Under the pieces are notes generated by a model that was not told where the DNA came from, made no database searches, and saw only the letters and a list, made by a program, of their open reading frames with translations. A stretch of DNA of 64,000 nucleotides, from positions 682,001 to 746,000 of the forward strand of contig OZ257133.1 in the NCBI GenBank assembly GCA_965279135.1, given 5' to 3'. Below are positions 8,255 to 16,384 of this stretch, one piece after another (position 1 is the stretch's first letter; every line of letters begins with the position of its first letter). The position numbers were made by a program, and so were the translations under genes. This DNA is from Croceimicrobium sp965279135 (GTDB lineage: Bacteria > Bacteroidota > Bacteroidia > Flavobacteriales > Schleiferiaceae).

Positions 8255-8848
8255 TCAGACTTTCCCCTCCAAATACTCCAGCACTTTCCCAACTCCTTCA
8301 TCAATACTCATTAAATGAGTCGGAACTTCTACATCAGGATTTTGGGGTTCTTCAAAAGGGGAGCTAATACCTGTGAAATTTGAGATATCTCCTCTGCGAG
8401 CTTTAGCATAGAGACCTTTAACATCTCTTTTTTCACACTCTTCGATTGGGCAGTTTACAAAAACCTCAACGAAATTTTCTTTCCCAATAAGCGCTTTTAC
8501 TTTTTCGCGTTCCTCTTGGAAAGGGGTGATAAAGGCTGTAAGCACAATTAAGCCTGCATCAACCATTAATTTGGCTACTTCGCTAATTCTTCTGATGTTT
8601 TCAATACGGGCAGCATCAGAAAAATCCAGATCTGAATTGAGGCCAGATCGAATGTTATCTCCATCCAGGATGTAGGTGTGCTTACCTTCCTCGAAAAGTC
8701 GACGTTCCAGATTGGAAGCAAGAGTGGATTTTCCTGAACCACTTAAGCCAACAAACCAAATTACTTTGCCGCTATGTCCGTTTAACTCGGCCCGATCCTT
8801 AGCATCAATCTCATGCTGATGCGGAATAATGTGAAGTTTTTCTGTCAT
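8255..8848 (-). CDS. cysC: Adenylylsulfate kinase (APS kinase)
   Basis: 197 residues, normal for CysC. It phosphorylates APS to PAPS, the universal sulfate donor. The P-loop GLSGSGKST lies near residue 32; then come YILDGDNIRSGL (APS binding), FSDAARIENIRRISEVAKL, FITPF and the lid segment GLYAKARRGDISNFTGISSPFE, all typical. It is the last gene of a leftward set, 6 bases after the permease. Together with cysDN it completes a sulfate-to-PAPS route. Confidence 0.95.
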   Translation of the reverse strand: MTEKLHIIPHQHEIDAKDRAELNGHSGKVIWFVGLSGSGKSTLASNLERRLFEEGKHTYILDGDNIRSGLNSDLDFSDAARIENIRRISEVAKLMVDAGLIVLTAFITPFQEEREKVKALIGKENFVEVFVNCPIEECEKRDVKGLYAKARRGDISNFTGISSPFEEPQNPDVEVPTHLMSIDEGVGKVLEYLEGKV

Positions 8849-8854
8849 CCTTGC

Positions 8855-10630
8855 TTAACTTAAATAGTAGAAGTAGATATATGAGATGATTACAGTAGCA
8901 TAAAATGCACTGAGTATGATTCCCAGACTGAAATAGTCTTTGAATTTGTATTTGCCAATTTCCAGTACCATCAGGTTGGTTTGATAGGCATAGGGTGTAA
9001 TGAAGCTGCAGGAAGCTCCAAAAGCCGTACTCAGAAACATAGCTTCAAAGCTGATGCCTGAGCTCAACGCCAAACTGTAGGCAATTGGGAAAATGATGGA
9101 GACCGCTGCTACATTGGTTACGAAGGAGGTAAGGAGGAAACTGGTAAAGAATATGATGGTAATTAAGGCTAAAGGGCTCCATTGACTAGCATTACCAAAG
9201 AACGCATTTGTAATGATTTCCGATCCCCCCGAGGAAATCAAACTATCACCAAGGCTTAGCGATGCTAACAGGATTATCAATAAATCCAAACTTACTGCTC
9301 TACTCACTAATCCAACATAAACCATTCTGGTTGCAACTTGGATTCCTAGAATCACCAGAAGGCATTCTAAGAAACTTAAGAACCCAAGGCTGGAAAATAA
9401 GATGGTTAAAACACTACCCAATAGAAAAATCCACTTCGATTGAGTAGGTAGAGTTTCATACTTATCGTGCTTCTGAAGGACAATGAGATCTCCAGTATTT
9501 GAGTTGAGCTCACTGAATCTAGATCCCGCTACTAAGAGCAATACATCTCCGACATGGAGGTCTATCGAACCAATTTTACCAGAAAGCTTTTCGCCTCTTC
9601 GGTGTATGCCGATTATAGCGGCGTCAAACTGCTGACGAAATCCGAAGTTCTTAGCATTTTGTCGATCCAGGCGTGAGTTTTGACTCACAATTGCTTCAAT
9701 AAATGTGGTGTCTTCTAAAAGCTCAAATTCATTGGTTTTAGATAATGCTAAGCCAGGAAATCGGTCAATTAAAGTGGTGATGAGTTTTGTATCCCCAGCA
9801 AAGAGTAAGACGTCATTCTTATCCAATACCTCATCCGGTTGGACGGGCCCAATATGCCGACTGCCTCTAATGATTTCAGATAAGAACAGGCCATCTAAAT
9901 TTCTTAAGCCCACCTCTTTAACGCTTTTTCCTACATATTCACTTCCCGGAGCGAGCCTTAGTTCGATTATATATTCTCTTTGATTTTCCTTTACATCTGT
10001 ACTAAAATCGTCCTTGGAACCGAGGATCTTAGGCGCAATCAAAGCCATGGCCCCTATTCCTATTAAGGAGATAAGAATCCCCGGGAGTGTAAAATCGAAA
10101 AATCCCAAGGGCTTTAAACCGGCGTCCTGAATCAATCCATTAAGTAAAAGGTTTGTAGAGGTACCAATCAGGGTAATCACTCCACCCATGATGGCTGCAA
10201 ACGAAAGGGGCATAAGCAGTTTAGATGGAGAGATGCCCTTACCTTTCCCCCACTGGTAAACAAAGGGGATCATCACGTTCACTACCGGAGTATTATTCAT
10301 AAATGCCGAGAGTGCGGCAACGGAACCTCCTAAGCGAATGATGAATCCTCCTGGGCTTCGAACCTTGTTAAATAATCGATTTAGGTAGCCAACTATATCA
10401 AAGCTTTCATTTATTCCAGCCGTGATAACAATGAGCAAGAAAATCTTAATAATGGAAGGATTGCTCATTCCACTAATGAAATCCAAAGCATCCACCGAAC
10501 CGACTAACATTAGAGCTGCGGCGGTGAAAAGAAATACGAGTGAAGTCTTAAATCGATCCAGAACCAATAAGGCAATCATGATTGCAATGGCAATCAAGGT
10601 AGCGACGCTATGGTACTCCGGACTGATCAA
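8855..10630 (-). CDS. SLC13-family permease with two RCK_C (TrkA-C) domains, probable sulfate transporter
   Basis: 591 residues. N-terminal transmembrane helices include the motif FMNNTPVVNVMIP, and the C-terminal half includes FVTNVAAVSIIFPIAYSLA, the paired NT/P helix-break signatures of DASS/SLC13 carriers. Between them (about residues 215-390) are two soluble TrkA-C-like domains, EYIIELRLAPGSEYVGKSVKE and FGFRQQFDAAIIGIHRRGE, as in bacterial YbhI/SacT-like proteins. The family moves di- and tricarboxylates or sulfate with sodium; sulfate is inferred from its place directly beside cysC. Ordinary length with no disruption. Confidence 0.85.
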   Translation of the reverse strand: MISPEYHSVATLIAIAIMIALLVLDRFKTSLVFLFTAAALMLVGSVDALDFISGMSNPSIIKIFLLIVITAGINESFDIVGYLNRLFNKVRSPGGFIIRLGGSVAALSAFMNNTPVVNVMIPFVYQWGKGKGISPSKLLMPLSFAAIMGGVITLIGTSTNLLLNGLIQDAGLKPLGFFDFTLPGILISLIGIGAMALIAPKILGSKDDFSTDVKENQREYIIELRLAPGSEYVGKSVKEVGLRNLDGLFLSEIIRGSRHIGPVQPDEVLDKNDVLLFAGDTKLITTLIDRFPGLALSKTNEFELLEDTTFIEAIVSQNSRLDRQNAKNFGFRQQFDAAIIGIHRRGEKLSGKIGSIDLHVGDVLLLVAGSRFSELNSNTGDLIVLQKHDKYETLPTQSKWIFLLGSVLTILFSSLGFLSFLECLLVILGIQVATRMVYVGLVSRAVSLDLLIILLASLSLGDSLISSGGSEIITNAFFGNASQWSPLALITIIFFTSFLLTSFVTNVAAVSIIFPIAYSLALSSGISFEAMFLSTAFGASCSFITPYAYQTNLMVLEIGKYKFKDYFSLGIILSAFYATVIISYIYFYYLS

Positions 10631-10641
10631 AAAGTAGCATT

Positions 10642-11667
10642 CTATTTAACCGCTTGATACATTCTTTCAATGATATCTACCACTTTCAAGCCTTCCAGAG
10701 CATTTGTAGTAATAGGAGCCCGTGCTTTAAGCACATCGATAACATTGTTGATTAGATAAACGTGATTTGCGGCACTGCCTTTATAGGGGCCATAGTCATT
10801 TGGAGGGTTTGACTCTTCTAAGACTGGCATTTCATAATCCTTCACATGACAGTATTCCACTTCGTTCATGTATTGTCCGCCAATCTTAATGGTGCCATTT
10901 TCGGCAATAACAGTAATACTGCTTTCGAAGTTTTTATTCCAACAAGAGGTGCTGAAATTCAAAACACCCATACCACCATCGCAGAAATCAAAGCTTACAA
11001 TACCCGAGTCTTCGAAATCCGTGCTATTCTGATGATTGAAATCAATCATCCGGCCTTTAATATTCTCAATGTCGCCGAACAGCCAGTACATGATATCGAT
11101 GAAATGGCTGAATTGAGTGAAGAGTGTTCCTCCGTCTAAGTTCTTATCGCCATGCCAGTTCCCTGGTTTGTAATAACGCTCATCGCGGTTCCAATAACAG
11201 TTTATCTGAACCATATTAATCCTACCCAATTTGCCGCTATCCACTAATTCCTTGATCCATACAGATGGGGGAGAGTAGCGGTTCTGCATTACCGCGAACA
11301 CTTGTCGGTGCTTGTGAAGGGCGGTAAAGATTATTTTCTCTGCCTTGGTTTTTTCCAGGCTGATAGGCTTCTCAACTACTACATTATAGCCGTGGTTTAG
11401 TGCTGTTAGGGCCTGGTCGGCATGCAATCCGTTTGGAGTAGCAATGTTTAAAACATCAAACTCCAGATTCGCGGCTAGTAATTCATCGAGATTGCCGTAA
11501 ACATGGACGTCATCATATTTGGCATCCAAGTTTAAGTCCTTTCGAGCGCGGACATCACACAATGCAACTAATTCTGCCTCTGGATTTTGATAAATCATTT
11601 CGGCGTGACGCTTGCCAATGTGGCCGCATCCAATAACGGCGAACTTTACAATGCTATTCTCAGTCAT
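10642..11667 (-). CDS. Gfo/Idh/MocA oxidoreductase, WbpB/WlbA-like UDP-GlcNAc-uronate 3-dehydrogenase
   Basis: 341 residues. The N-terminal Rossmann fold has FAVIGCGHIGKRHAEMI; VVVEKPISL near residue 95 carries the conserved EKP lysine; WNRDERYYKPGNWHGDKNLDGG and GTLFTQFSHFIDIMYWL hold the catalytic histidine region typical of the WbpB/WlbA branch. That branch oxidises UDP-N-acetylglucosaminuronic acid at C3, the first step to 2,3-diacetamido uronic acid sugars. The overlap of 8 bases with the acetyltransferase gene and the matching pathway support this. An aminotransferase (WbpE) is required between the two steps but is not in the window. Confidence 0.85.
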   Translation of the reverse strand: MTENSIVKFAVIGCGHIGKRHAEMIYQNPEAELVALCDVRARKDLNLDAKYDDVHVYGNLDELLAANLEFDVLNIATPNGLHADQALTALNHGYNVVVEKPISLEKTKAEKIIFTALHKHRQVFAVMQNRYSPPSVWIKELVDSGKLGRINMVQINCYWNRDERYYKPGNWHGDKNLDGGTLFTQFSHFIDIMYWLFGDIENIKGRMIDFNHQNSTDFEDSGIVSFDFCDGGMGVLNFSTSCWNKNFESSITVIAENGTIKIGGQYMNEVEYCHVKDYEMPVLEESNPPNDYGPYKGSAANHVYLINNVIDVLKARAPITTNALEGLKVVDIIERMYQAVK

Positions 11668-12241
11668 TGATTTTGCTTATTTGGTCGTTCTCTAATTTGT
11701 ATTTCTGTTGGCTTTCTGGGCAAACAGCCAAGCCATTTTCATCAAAATTCAATCGATGTCCATACTCACTCATCCAACCTATTTGTCGGGCAGGATTGCC
11801 GACCATTAGGGCATATGGCTTAACTGTTTTGGTAACAACTGCTCCGGCGCCTATGAAAGCAAATTTGCCGATGTCATGACCACAGACAATTGTAGCATTA
11901 GCACCAATACTAGCACCTTTACCTACGGTTGTTTTCTCGTAGGAACCACGTCGATTCACGGCAGAACGGGGATTGGTGACGTTAGTAAACACCATAGATG
12001 GCCCCAGGAAGACATCATCTTCGCAATTCACTCCTGTATAGATCGAAATGTTGTTTTGAACTTTGACATTTCGTCCTAGGTTTACATCCGGGCTTACCAC
12101 CACATTCTGTCCTAAGTTGCAATTTTCGCCTAAAACAGCATTTGGCATTATATGAGAGAAGTGCCAAATCTTAGTTCCTTTACCGATTTTCGCCCCTTCA
12201 TCAACCACTGCTGTGGGATGCGCAAAGTATTCCTTACTCAT
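11660..12241 (-). CDS. Left-handed beta-helix acetyltransferase, WbpD/WlbB-like
   Basis: 193 residues of hexapeptide repeats from end to end (for example GAKIGKGTKIWHFSHI, NVVVSPDVNLGRNVKVQNN, GASIGANATIVCGHDIGKF). ALMVGNPARQIGWMSEYG is the characteristic WbpD/WlbB ending of the helix, before a short C-terminal tail. The family N-acetylates UDP-2-acetamido-3-amino-glucuronate using acetyl-CoA. It is the first gene of the leftward set and overlaps the dehydrogenase of the same pathway, so the polymer probably contains a diacetamido uronic acid (inference). Confidence 0.88.
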   Translation of the reverse strand: MSKEYFAHPTAVVDEGAKIGKGTKIWHFSHIMPNAVLGENCNLGQNVVVSPDVNLGRNVKVQNNISIYTGVNCEDDVFLGPSMVFTNVTNPRSAVNRRGSYEKTTVGKGASIGANATIVCGHDIGKFAFIGAGAVVTKTVKPYALMVGNPARQIGWMSEYGHRLNFDENGLAVCPESQQKYKLENDQISKIND

Positions 12242-12389
12242 GCTTTGAAAATAAGGGCGAAAGTAATAAAGCTATCCTAGTCTCAATACTTTGAGTCTGT
12301 TTAAGAACTATATTTCTTATTGACTTAACCTTTAAGGCTTATTTGAACAATTGCATGCACTATCTCTACGTTCAATAATTGAGATACAA

Positions 12390-12419
12390 TTGCAGACTAA
12401 GTAAGCGTTTTTATATTTT
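12390..12419 (+). promoter_or_regulatory. Promoter for the CHU_C cargo gene
   Basis: TTG at 12390-12392, a 19-base spacer, then TATATTTT at 12412-12419, one base off TAnnTTTG. Spacing fits the Bacteroidota -33/-7 promoter; the gene starts 41 bases downstream. Confidence 0.5.
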
Positions 12420-12460
12420 AGCCAATCAGAGAGTTTTGCACCCGAGATGGGTAACACCTT

Positions 12461-13633
12461 ATGAAGAAACTAGCCCTTTTGATTTTTGCTCTATTGAGTA
12501 CCGCGCTTTCTGCCCAAAATTTGGTGCGTAATGGTTCAATAGAGAACACAAGCGATTGTCCTATTTCGGATACCTTGTGGAGGAACTTCGCCGATCCATG
12601 GACGGTTCTGGGCGGGGATCCTGATTATTACCACCCTTGTGGATTCCCAGGCAGTGATTCTGCAACTAACAATAGTCTACCTTTCGATGGCGATGGATTC
12701 GCAGGTATTGATGTGTACGGCACCGATGGAGCTACCTTCAATAGAGAATATCTACGCGGGCAATTAAGAGAACCACTTGAAGCGGGTAAATTTTACAGGG
12801 TAAGCTTCTATGTCCGTCCAAGAAATAATGATTTAAAGGGTGATTCCTATGGCATCAACAATATTGGATTGATGCTTACCGATTCCATTGTTGATACAAT
12901 TCAACCTGATAACATTGTCCCTGGCACACCTCAGGTTGTCGCCGAAGATCCCCTGGTACAAGAAAACTATTGGACCGCGGTATGTGGCATTTATATGGCC
13001 AAGGGAGGAGAACGCTACATAACCATTGGTAATTTCAGTGAGGATGCGGAAACAAGCATTGTCCCACTTGAAAATGCAAATAGCCCGTCAACCGCATATT
13101 ACATGATTGACTTTGTAGAGGTTATTGAAAATGATCTACCTCAATTACCCGAGGATACTGTAATATGTCAGGAGGGTAGGATAGATCTACGCATTGCAGG
13201 ACCAAACATTAGTGTGCAATGGAATGATGAGAGTACGGACAATACTTTAATCGTAACACAGCCAGGTTTGTACTGGGCTTCTATTTCAAATGGTATTTGT
13301 TCTTATGTGGATACTATAAACGTAGAGCAAGTAAACTGTGAGGAGTGCGTAGTCTATGCTCCAAATGCTTTTACTCCCAATGGCGATAATCGCAATGATA
13401 TCTTCAGTATTCAACCAGTATGTGAGGTAGACGGTTATCTCGAGCACTATGACCTACGGATTTTTGACCGATGGGGTCGAAAAGTCTTTGAGTCTCAAAG
13501 TCCTGATGTAGGCTGGGATGGCAGTAATGCCGAGCACAAAGGTGTTTATACCTATACCTTGGAGTTCAGGTTCAGTAGTGAGAGAGAGACGAAGACACGT
13601 ATTAAACGTGGATTTGTAACCATACTTCACTAG
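12461..13633 (+). CDS. Secreted protein with CHU_C (gliding-motility-associated) C-terminal domain
   Basis: 390 residues. The signal peptide is MKKLALLIFALLSTALSAQ. Residues 20-230 form a beta-rich domain beginning NLVRNGSIENTSDCP, similar to the carbohydrate-binding-like N-terminal modules of flavobacterial surface proteins. A middle segment with LPEDTVICQEG and QWNDESTDNTLIVTQPGLYW is an Ig-like/PKD-like linker. The last ~95 residues carry the CHU_C signature: APNAFTPNGDNRNDIF, RIFDRWGRKVFE, WDGSNAEHKGVYTY. This domain directs export by the type IX system. The cargo function is unknown. It stands alone between a divergent gene and a kinase gene. Confidence 0.85.
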   Translation: MKKLALLIFALLSTALSAQNLVRNGSIENTSDCPISDTLWRNFADPWTVLGGDPDYYHPCGFPGSDSATNNSLPFDGDGFAGIDVYGTDGATFNREYLRGQLREPLEAGKFYRVSFYVRPRNNDLKGDSYGINNIGLMLTDSIVDTIQPDNIVPGTPQVVAEDPLVQENYWTAVCGIYMAKGGERYITIGNFSEDAETSIVPLENANSPSTAYYMIDFVEVIENDLPQLPEDTVICQEGRIDLRIAGPNISVQWNDESTDNTLIVTQPGLYWASISNGICSYVDTINVEQVNCEECVVYAPNAFTPNGDNRNDIFSIQPVCEVDGYLEHYDLRIFDRWGRKVFESQSPDVGWDGSNAEHKGVYTYTLEFRFSSERETKTRIKRGFVTILH

Positions 13634-13716
13634 TCTGGGTCTAGAAAGGCGCTACTCTTGTTCAAATAAAGCTTTATAGTAGTATTTTGCTTCCAGTAAT
13701 GGGTTAATGCTCCCTG

Positions 13717-15024
13717 ATGGAACAATGGATCTGGAAGAAATTGGGAATTGACAAGGTGTTCGGAATTGAAGAGCGCCTTTTTCTTAGTACTACCTTCTTA
13801 GGCGCAATCTTTCTTATACTACTTACTCTTCCACTTTACCTGATCGAAAATCAGGATTCAGCATTTTATCTTCTTTTATTGGGAATAAGTCTGATCATTT
13901 GTCACATCCTGGTCAGAATCCTGCGGTGGTTTGATATGGCTCGGGTTTCACTACTTATCGTGGCCTCGGTATTTCCAGTATTACTCTTTCCGCTTACAGG
14001 ATATTTTGAAGGCCCAGTTATATATGGATTGGTCTTATACTTCAATTTGGCGATTGCAAGCTCTCGCAGTCAGATAGAGCAGCGTTTAAGTTTACTGCAT
14101 ATCTTAATTCTAGGTGCGTATCTAATCTTCAAAGTCGCACCTGGAGATAACCTTAAGATTGAGCTGATGTACTTTATAACCTACATCGCTTTCACTTCAA
14201 TCTTCTATCTGGGTACTGGATATCTTAAGGCGGTTTACGATAATTCTTCCATGCTGGTAGATGCTCAAAAGAAGGAATTGGAAGAATTAAACTCCAAGAT
14301 GGAACGGCAGATTACAGAAACAAGAGAGCTAAATGCACAGAAGGATCGTCTTTTTTCGATTATTGGTCATGACCTGCGGAGTCCACTGTCCGGAATTGAA
14401 GGCTTTTTAAATGTGATTGATCACGGAGGAGTGCCTGATGATGAACGTAAGCTGATGCAGAATGAGTTGCTTAGGTTAACTCGGAATAGCCGGCAGTTAC
14501 TGGATAATTTATTGCAATGGGCGAAACGCGAAACGAAGGCCTATCAAGCTACTCGGGTGGATTATCCGGTATTAATAAATAAAGTCGGGGATCAATTAAA
14601 ACCATTAGCTGAAGCCAAGGGAATTAAACTCCAAGTGCTAATTGATGAAGGCGAGGGCACCGTTACCGGAGATGAAGACATGTTGGAACTGGTTATCCGA
14701 AATCTTATATCCAATGCCATAAAGTTTACTCCTAAAGGGGGATGGATAAAATTACGGGCTTATGAATTGGAGTCTGAATTGCGGCTGGAAGTTGAGGATA
14801 GTGGTATAGGGATGACCGAAGAGCAAAGACTAAAGCTTTTTTCTCCTCACCGTGAGGTTGGTTTAGGGACTAATCGAGAAAAAGGTGTTGGTTTGGGATT
14901 GATGCTTTGTGCGGAGTTTCTCACTTATATGAACGGCACCATTGATGTACGAAGCGTAAAAGATAAGGGCACTTGCTTCACGGTTCATTTACCCCGTCCA
15001 AATCGAAACAAATACCAGCTCTAA
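13717..15024 (+). CDS. Membrane sensor histidine kinase
   Basis: 435 residues. About six hydrophobic helices fill residues 20-175, with no recognisable extracellular sensor, suggesting sensing within the membrane. A coiled coil (about 180-210) leads into HisKA with FSIIGHDLRSPLSG (phospho-acceptor His near 218), then HATPase motifs NLISNAIKFTP (N box), VEDSGIGM (G1), GVGLGLMLCAEF (G2) and CFTVHLPR. No response regulator gene is adjacent, so it is an orphan kinase; the receiver-like protein at 17.0 kb lacks the phosphorylatable Asp. The next feature is tRNA-Asp. Confidence 0.92.
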   Translation: MEQWIWKKLGIDKVFGIEERLFLSTTFLGAIFLILLTLPLYLIENQDSAFYLLLLGISLIICHILVRILRWFDMARVSLLIVASVFPVLLFPLTGYFEGPVIYGLVLYFNLAIASSRSQIEQRLSLLHILILGAYLIFKVAPGDNLKIELMYFITYIAFTSIFYLGTGYLKAVYDNSSMLVDAQKKELEELNSKMERQITETRELNAQKDRLFSIIGHDLRSPLSGIEGFLNVIDHGGVPDDERKLMQNELLRLTRNSRQLLDNLLQWAKRETKAYQATRVDYPVLINKVGDQLKPLAEAKGIKLQVLIDEGEGTVTGDEDMLELVIRNLISNAIKFTPKGGWIKLRAYELESELRLEVEDSGIGMTEEQRLKLFSPHREVGLGTNREKGVGLGLMLCAEFLTYMNGTIDVRSVKDKGTCFTVHLPRPNRNKYQL

Positions 15025-15052
15025 AATTTTCACTTTTTTTTCGAATCCCTTC

Positions 15053-15082
15053 TTGTTTCCCTAAAATCTAGGTTTATATTTG
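15053..15082 (+). promoter_or_regulatory. Promoter of tRNA-Asp
   Basis: TTG at 15053-15055, a 19-base spacer and TATATTTG at 15075-15082, a full match to the Bacteroidota consensus, 38 bases before the tRNA. It may also supply any transcript reaching the GIY-YIG array by read-through. Confidence 0.72.
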
Positions 15083-15119
15083 CACCCGCGTTTGAGAAAA
15101 CGCAGTTCTTTAAAGCATT

Positions 15120-15193
15120 GGTCCGGTAGTTCAGTTGGTTAGAATACATGCCTGTCACGCATGGGGTCGCGAGTTCGAGTCTCGTCCGGACCG
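15120..15193 (+). tRNA. tRNA-Asp (anticodon GTC)
   Basis: A complete cloverleaf can be drawn: acceptor GGTCCGG pairs with CCGGACC, the anticodon stem CATGC/GCATG encloses CTGTCAC with GTC at 15154-15156, and the T arm is GCGAG-TTCGAGT-CTCGT. CCA is not encoded. A strong terminator begins two bases after the end. The 3' three quarters of this gene recur four times downstream at a spacing of 378 bases. Confidence 0.97.
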
Positions 15194-15194
15194 C

Positions 15195-15225
15195 AAAAAG
15201 CCCCCTCATTTGAGGGGGCTTTTTT
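15195..15225 (+). terminator. tRNA-Asp terminator
   Basis: AAAAAGCCCCCTC pairs with GAGGGGGCTTTTT around a four-base loop, followed by T. The same hairpin closes each unit of the downstream array. Confidence 0.93.
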
Positions 15226-15250
15226 GTTTCCTCTCTAAAGAATTTGAAAA

Positions 15251-15541
15251 GTGGCAAGGAAACATTACGTCTACATCCTCTATTCTGAATCCAAGGACCT
15301 GTTTTACAAGGGCTATACTCAAGATATTAAAAGGCGACTAGAGCGGCATCAAGAAGGTCATAGTAGATATACTCGCGATAAAGGCCCCTGGACCTTAGTT
15401 TTCATACAGAGTTATAGATCAAAAACTGAAGCTTTGATTCGTGAACGCCAGCTTAAGCGCCAGAATCATAGGTATCTGAAATGGTTGATACTTTCTGAAA
15501 AGAACGAATTGCTTAGAATGGATGCCTGTCATCTCGGCTAA
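15251..15541 (+). CDS. GIY-YIG nuclease-domain protein, array copy 1
   Basis: 96 residues with a GTG start, occupied almost wholly by a GIY-YIG (COG2827/YhbQ-like) domain: YVYILYSES is the GIY strand, FYKGYTQDIKRRLERH carries the YIG-equivalent YKG and the conserved Arg, and KTEALIRERQLKRQ carries the catalytic-position Glu. The last residues (RMDACHLG) and stop are read from sequence homologous to the tRNA-Asp D loop and anticodon arm. Only 25 bases separate the tRNA terminator from the start, leaving no room for a full promoter. COG2827 proteins are putative endonucleases of unclear role. Confidence 0.88.
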   Translation: MARKHYVYILYSESKDLFYKGYTQDIKRRLERHQEGHSRYTRDKGPWTLVFIQSYRSKTEALIRERQLKRQNHRYLKWLILSEKNELLRMDACHLG

Positions 15542-15570
15542 GCCGCGACGAGTTCGTTCTCGTCCGGACC
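15509..15570 (+). other. tRNA-Asp-derived tail, copy 1
   Basis: Homologous to tRNA-Asp from the D loop to the end of the acceptor strand (62 bases against 58 in the tRNA). The anticodon-arm and variable part is rewritten so that it forms three hairpins: GATG-cctgt-CATC (15521-15533), CGGCTAAGCCG (15535-15545, holding the ORF stop) and GACGAG-ttcgtt-CTCGTC (15547-15564). The 5' acceptor strand is missing, so it cannot be a normal tRNA. Confidence 0.85.
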
Positions 15571-15572
15571 GC

Positions 15573-15603
15573 AAAAAGCCCCCTCATTTGAGGGGGCTTT
15601 TTT
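15573..15603 (+). terminator. Terminator of array unit 1
   Basis: Same sequence as the tRNA-Asp terminator, shifted by 378 bases. Confidence 0.9.
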
Positions 15604-15628
15604 GTTTCCTCTCGCTAGACTTTATAAG

Positions 15629-15919
15629 ATGGAAAGGAAACAATACGTCTACATCCTCTATTCCGAATCCAGGGATCTGTTTTACAAGGGCTATACTCAA
15701 GAGATTAATCAGCGATTAGAGCGGCATCAAGAAGGTCATAGTCGATATACTCGCAATAAAGGCCCATGGACCTTGGTTTTCATACAGAGCTATAAATCAA
15801 AAGCTGAAGCTTTGATTCGTGAACGCCAACTTAAACGCCAAAATCATAGGTATCTGAAATGGTTGATACTATCTGAGAAGAACGAATTGCTTAGGATGGA
15901 TGCCTGTCATCTCGGCTAA
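15629..15919 (+). CDS. GIY-YIG nuclease-domain protein, array copy 2
   Basis: 96 residues from ATG 15629 (an upstream in-frame TTG lies in the terminator and is not credible). The domain is intact: YVYILYSES, FYKGYTQEINQRLERH, and KAEALIRERQLKRQ. It differs from copy 1 at several residues (for example QEINQ for QDIKR, NKG for DKG, KSKAEA for RSKTEA) and at many synonymous sites, so the units are not a very recent exact duplication. The C-terminus RMDACHLG again lies in tRNA-derived sequence. Confidence 0.88.
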   Translation: MERKQYVYILYSESRDLFYKGYTQEINQRLERHQEGHSRYTRNKGPWTLVFIQSYKSKAEALIRERQLKRQNHRYLKWLILSEKNELLRMDACHLG

Positions 15920-15948
15920 GCCGCGACGAGTTCGTTCTCGTCCGGACC
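15887..15948 (+). other. tRNA-Asp-derived tail, copy 2
   Basis: From the TGGATGCC block through the terminator's left arm this copy is identical to copies 1, 3 and 4 (70 bases), while the reading frames upstream vary. Confidence 0.85.
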
Positions 15949-15950
15949 GC

Positions 15951-15981
15951 AAAAAGCCCCCTCATTAGAGGGGGCTTTTTT
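15951..15981 (+). terminator. Terminator of array unit 2
   Basis: Same hairpin with loop base change (catta for cattt). Confidence 0.9.
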
Positions 15982-16006
15982 GTTTCCTCTCTAAAGAATT
16001 TGAAAA

Positions 16007-16297
16007 GTGGCAAGGGAACATCACGTCTACATCCTCTATTCTGAATCCAAGGACCTGTTTTACAAGGGCTATACTCAAGATATTAAAAGGCGACTAGAGC
16101 GGCATCAAGAAGGACAGAGTCGATATACTCGCGATAAAGGCCCCTGGACCTTGGTTTTCATACAGAGTTATAGATCAAAAACTGAAGCTTTGATTCGTGA
16201 ACGCCAACTTAAACGCCAAAATCATAGGTATCTGAAATGGTTGATACTATCTGACAAGAACGAGTTGCTTAGAATGGATGCCTGTCATCTCGGCTAA
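16007..16297 (+). CDS. GIY-YIG nuclease-domain protein, array copy 3
   Basis: 96 residues, GTG start and leader as in copy 1. The domain is complete, with YILYSES, FYKGYTQDIKRRLERH and KTEALIRERQLKRQ; changes relative to copy 1 include EGQS for EGHS and SDKN for SEKN. Later synonymous sites (cgccaacttaaacgcc) match copies 2 and 4 rather than copy 1, which points to gene conversion or unequal crossing-over among units. Confidence 0.88.
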   Translation: MAREHHVYILYSESKDLFYKGYTQDIKRRLERHQEGQSRYTRDKGPWTLVFIQSYRSKTEALIRERQLKRQNHRYLKWLILSDKNELLRMDACHLG

Positions 16298-16326
16298 GCC
16301 GCGACGAGTTCGTTCTCGTCCGGACC
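16265..16326 (+). other. tRNA-Asp-derived tail, copy 3
   Basis: Same three-hairpin tRNA-derived segment as the other units; contains the stop codon of the GIY-YIG frame in the middle hairpin. Confidence 0.85.
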
Positions 16327-16328
16327 GC

Positions 16329-16359
16329 AAAAAGCCCCCTCATTAGAGGGGGCTTTTTT
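16329..16359 (+). terminator. Terminator of array unit 3
   Basis: Same hairpin as unit 2 (catta loop), 378 bases further on. Confidence 0.9.
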
Positions 16360-16384
16360 GTTTCCTCTCGCTAAATATTATAGC

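Noticed and set aside
13658..13690. Promoter in front of the histidine kinase gene (TTG 13658, TAGTATTT)
   Set aside because: The -7 part matches the consensus poorly in each alignment tried, so it is not listed as a feature.
15120..15193. tRNA-Asp as attachment site of an integrated island
   Set aside because: No integrase, excisionase or phage gene is present, and the 3' tRNA copies are 378 bases apart and lack an island between them.
15030..15257. Minus-strand frame of 75 residues across tRNA-Asp and its terminator
   Set aside because: It is antisense to the tRNA and hairpin; such frames (with ARTRLELATPCVTG-like text) are a known artefact of tRNA genes.
15135..15341. Plus-strand frame starting inside tRNA-Asp and running through the terminator
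   Set aside because: Its text (GREFESRPDRKKPP) is translated tRNA and terminator; it overlaps the real GIY-YIG gene in another frame. The same holds for the frame at 15522-15719.
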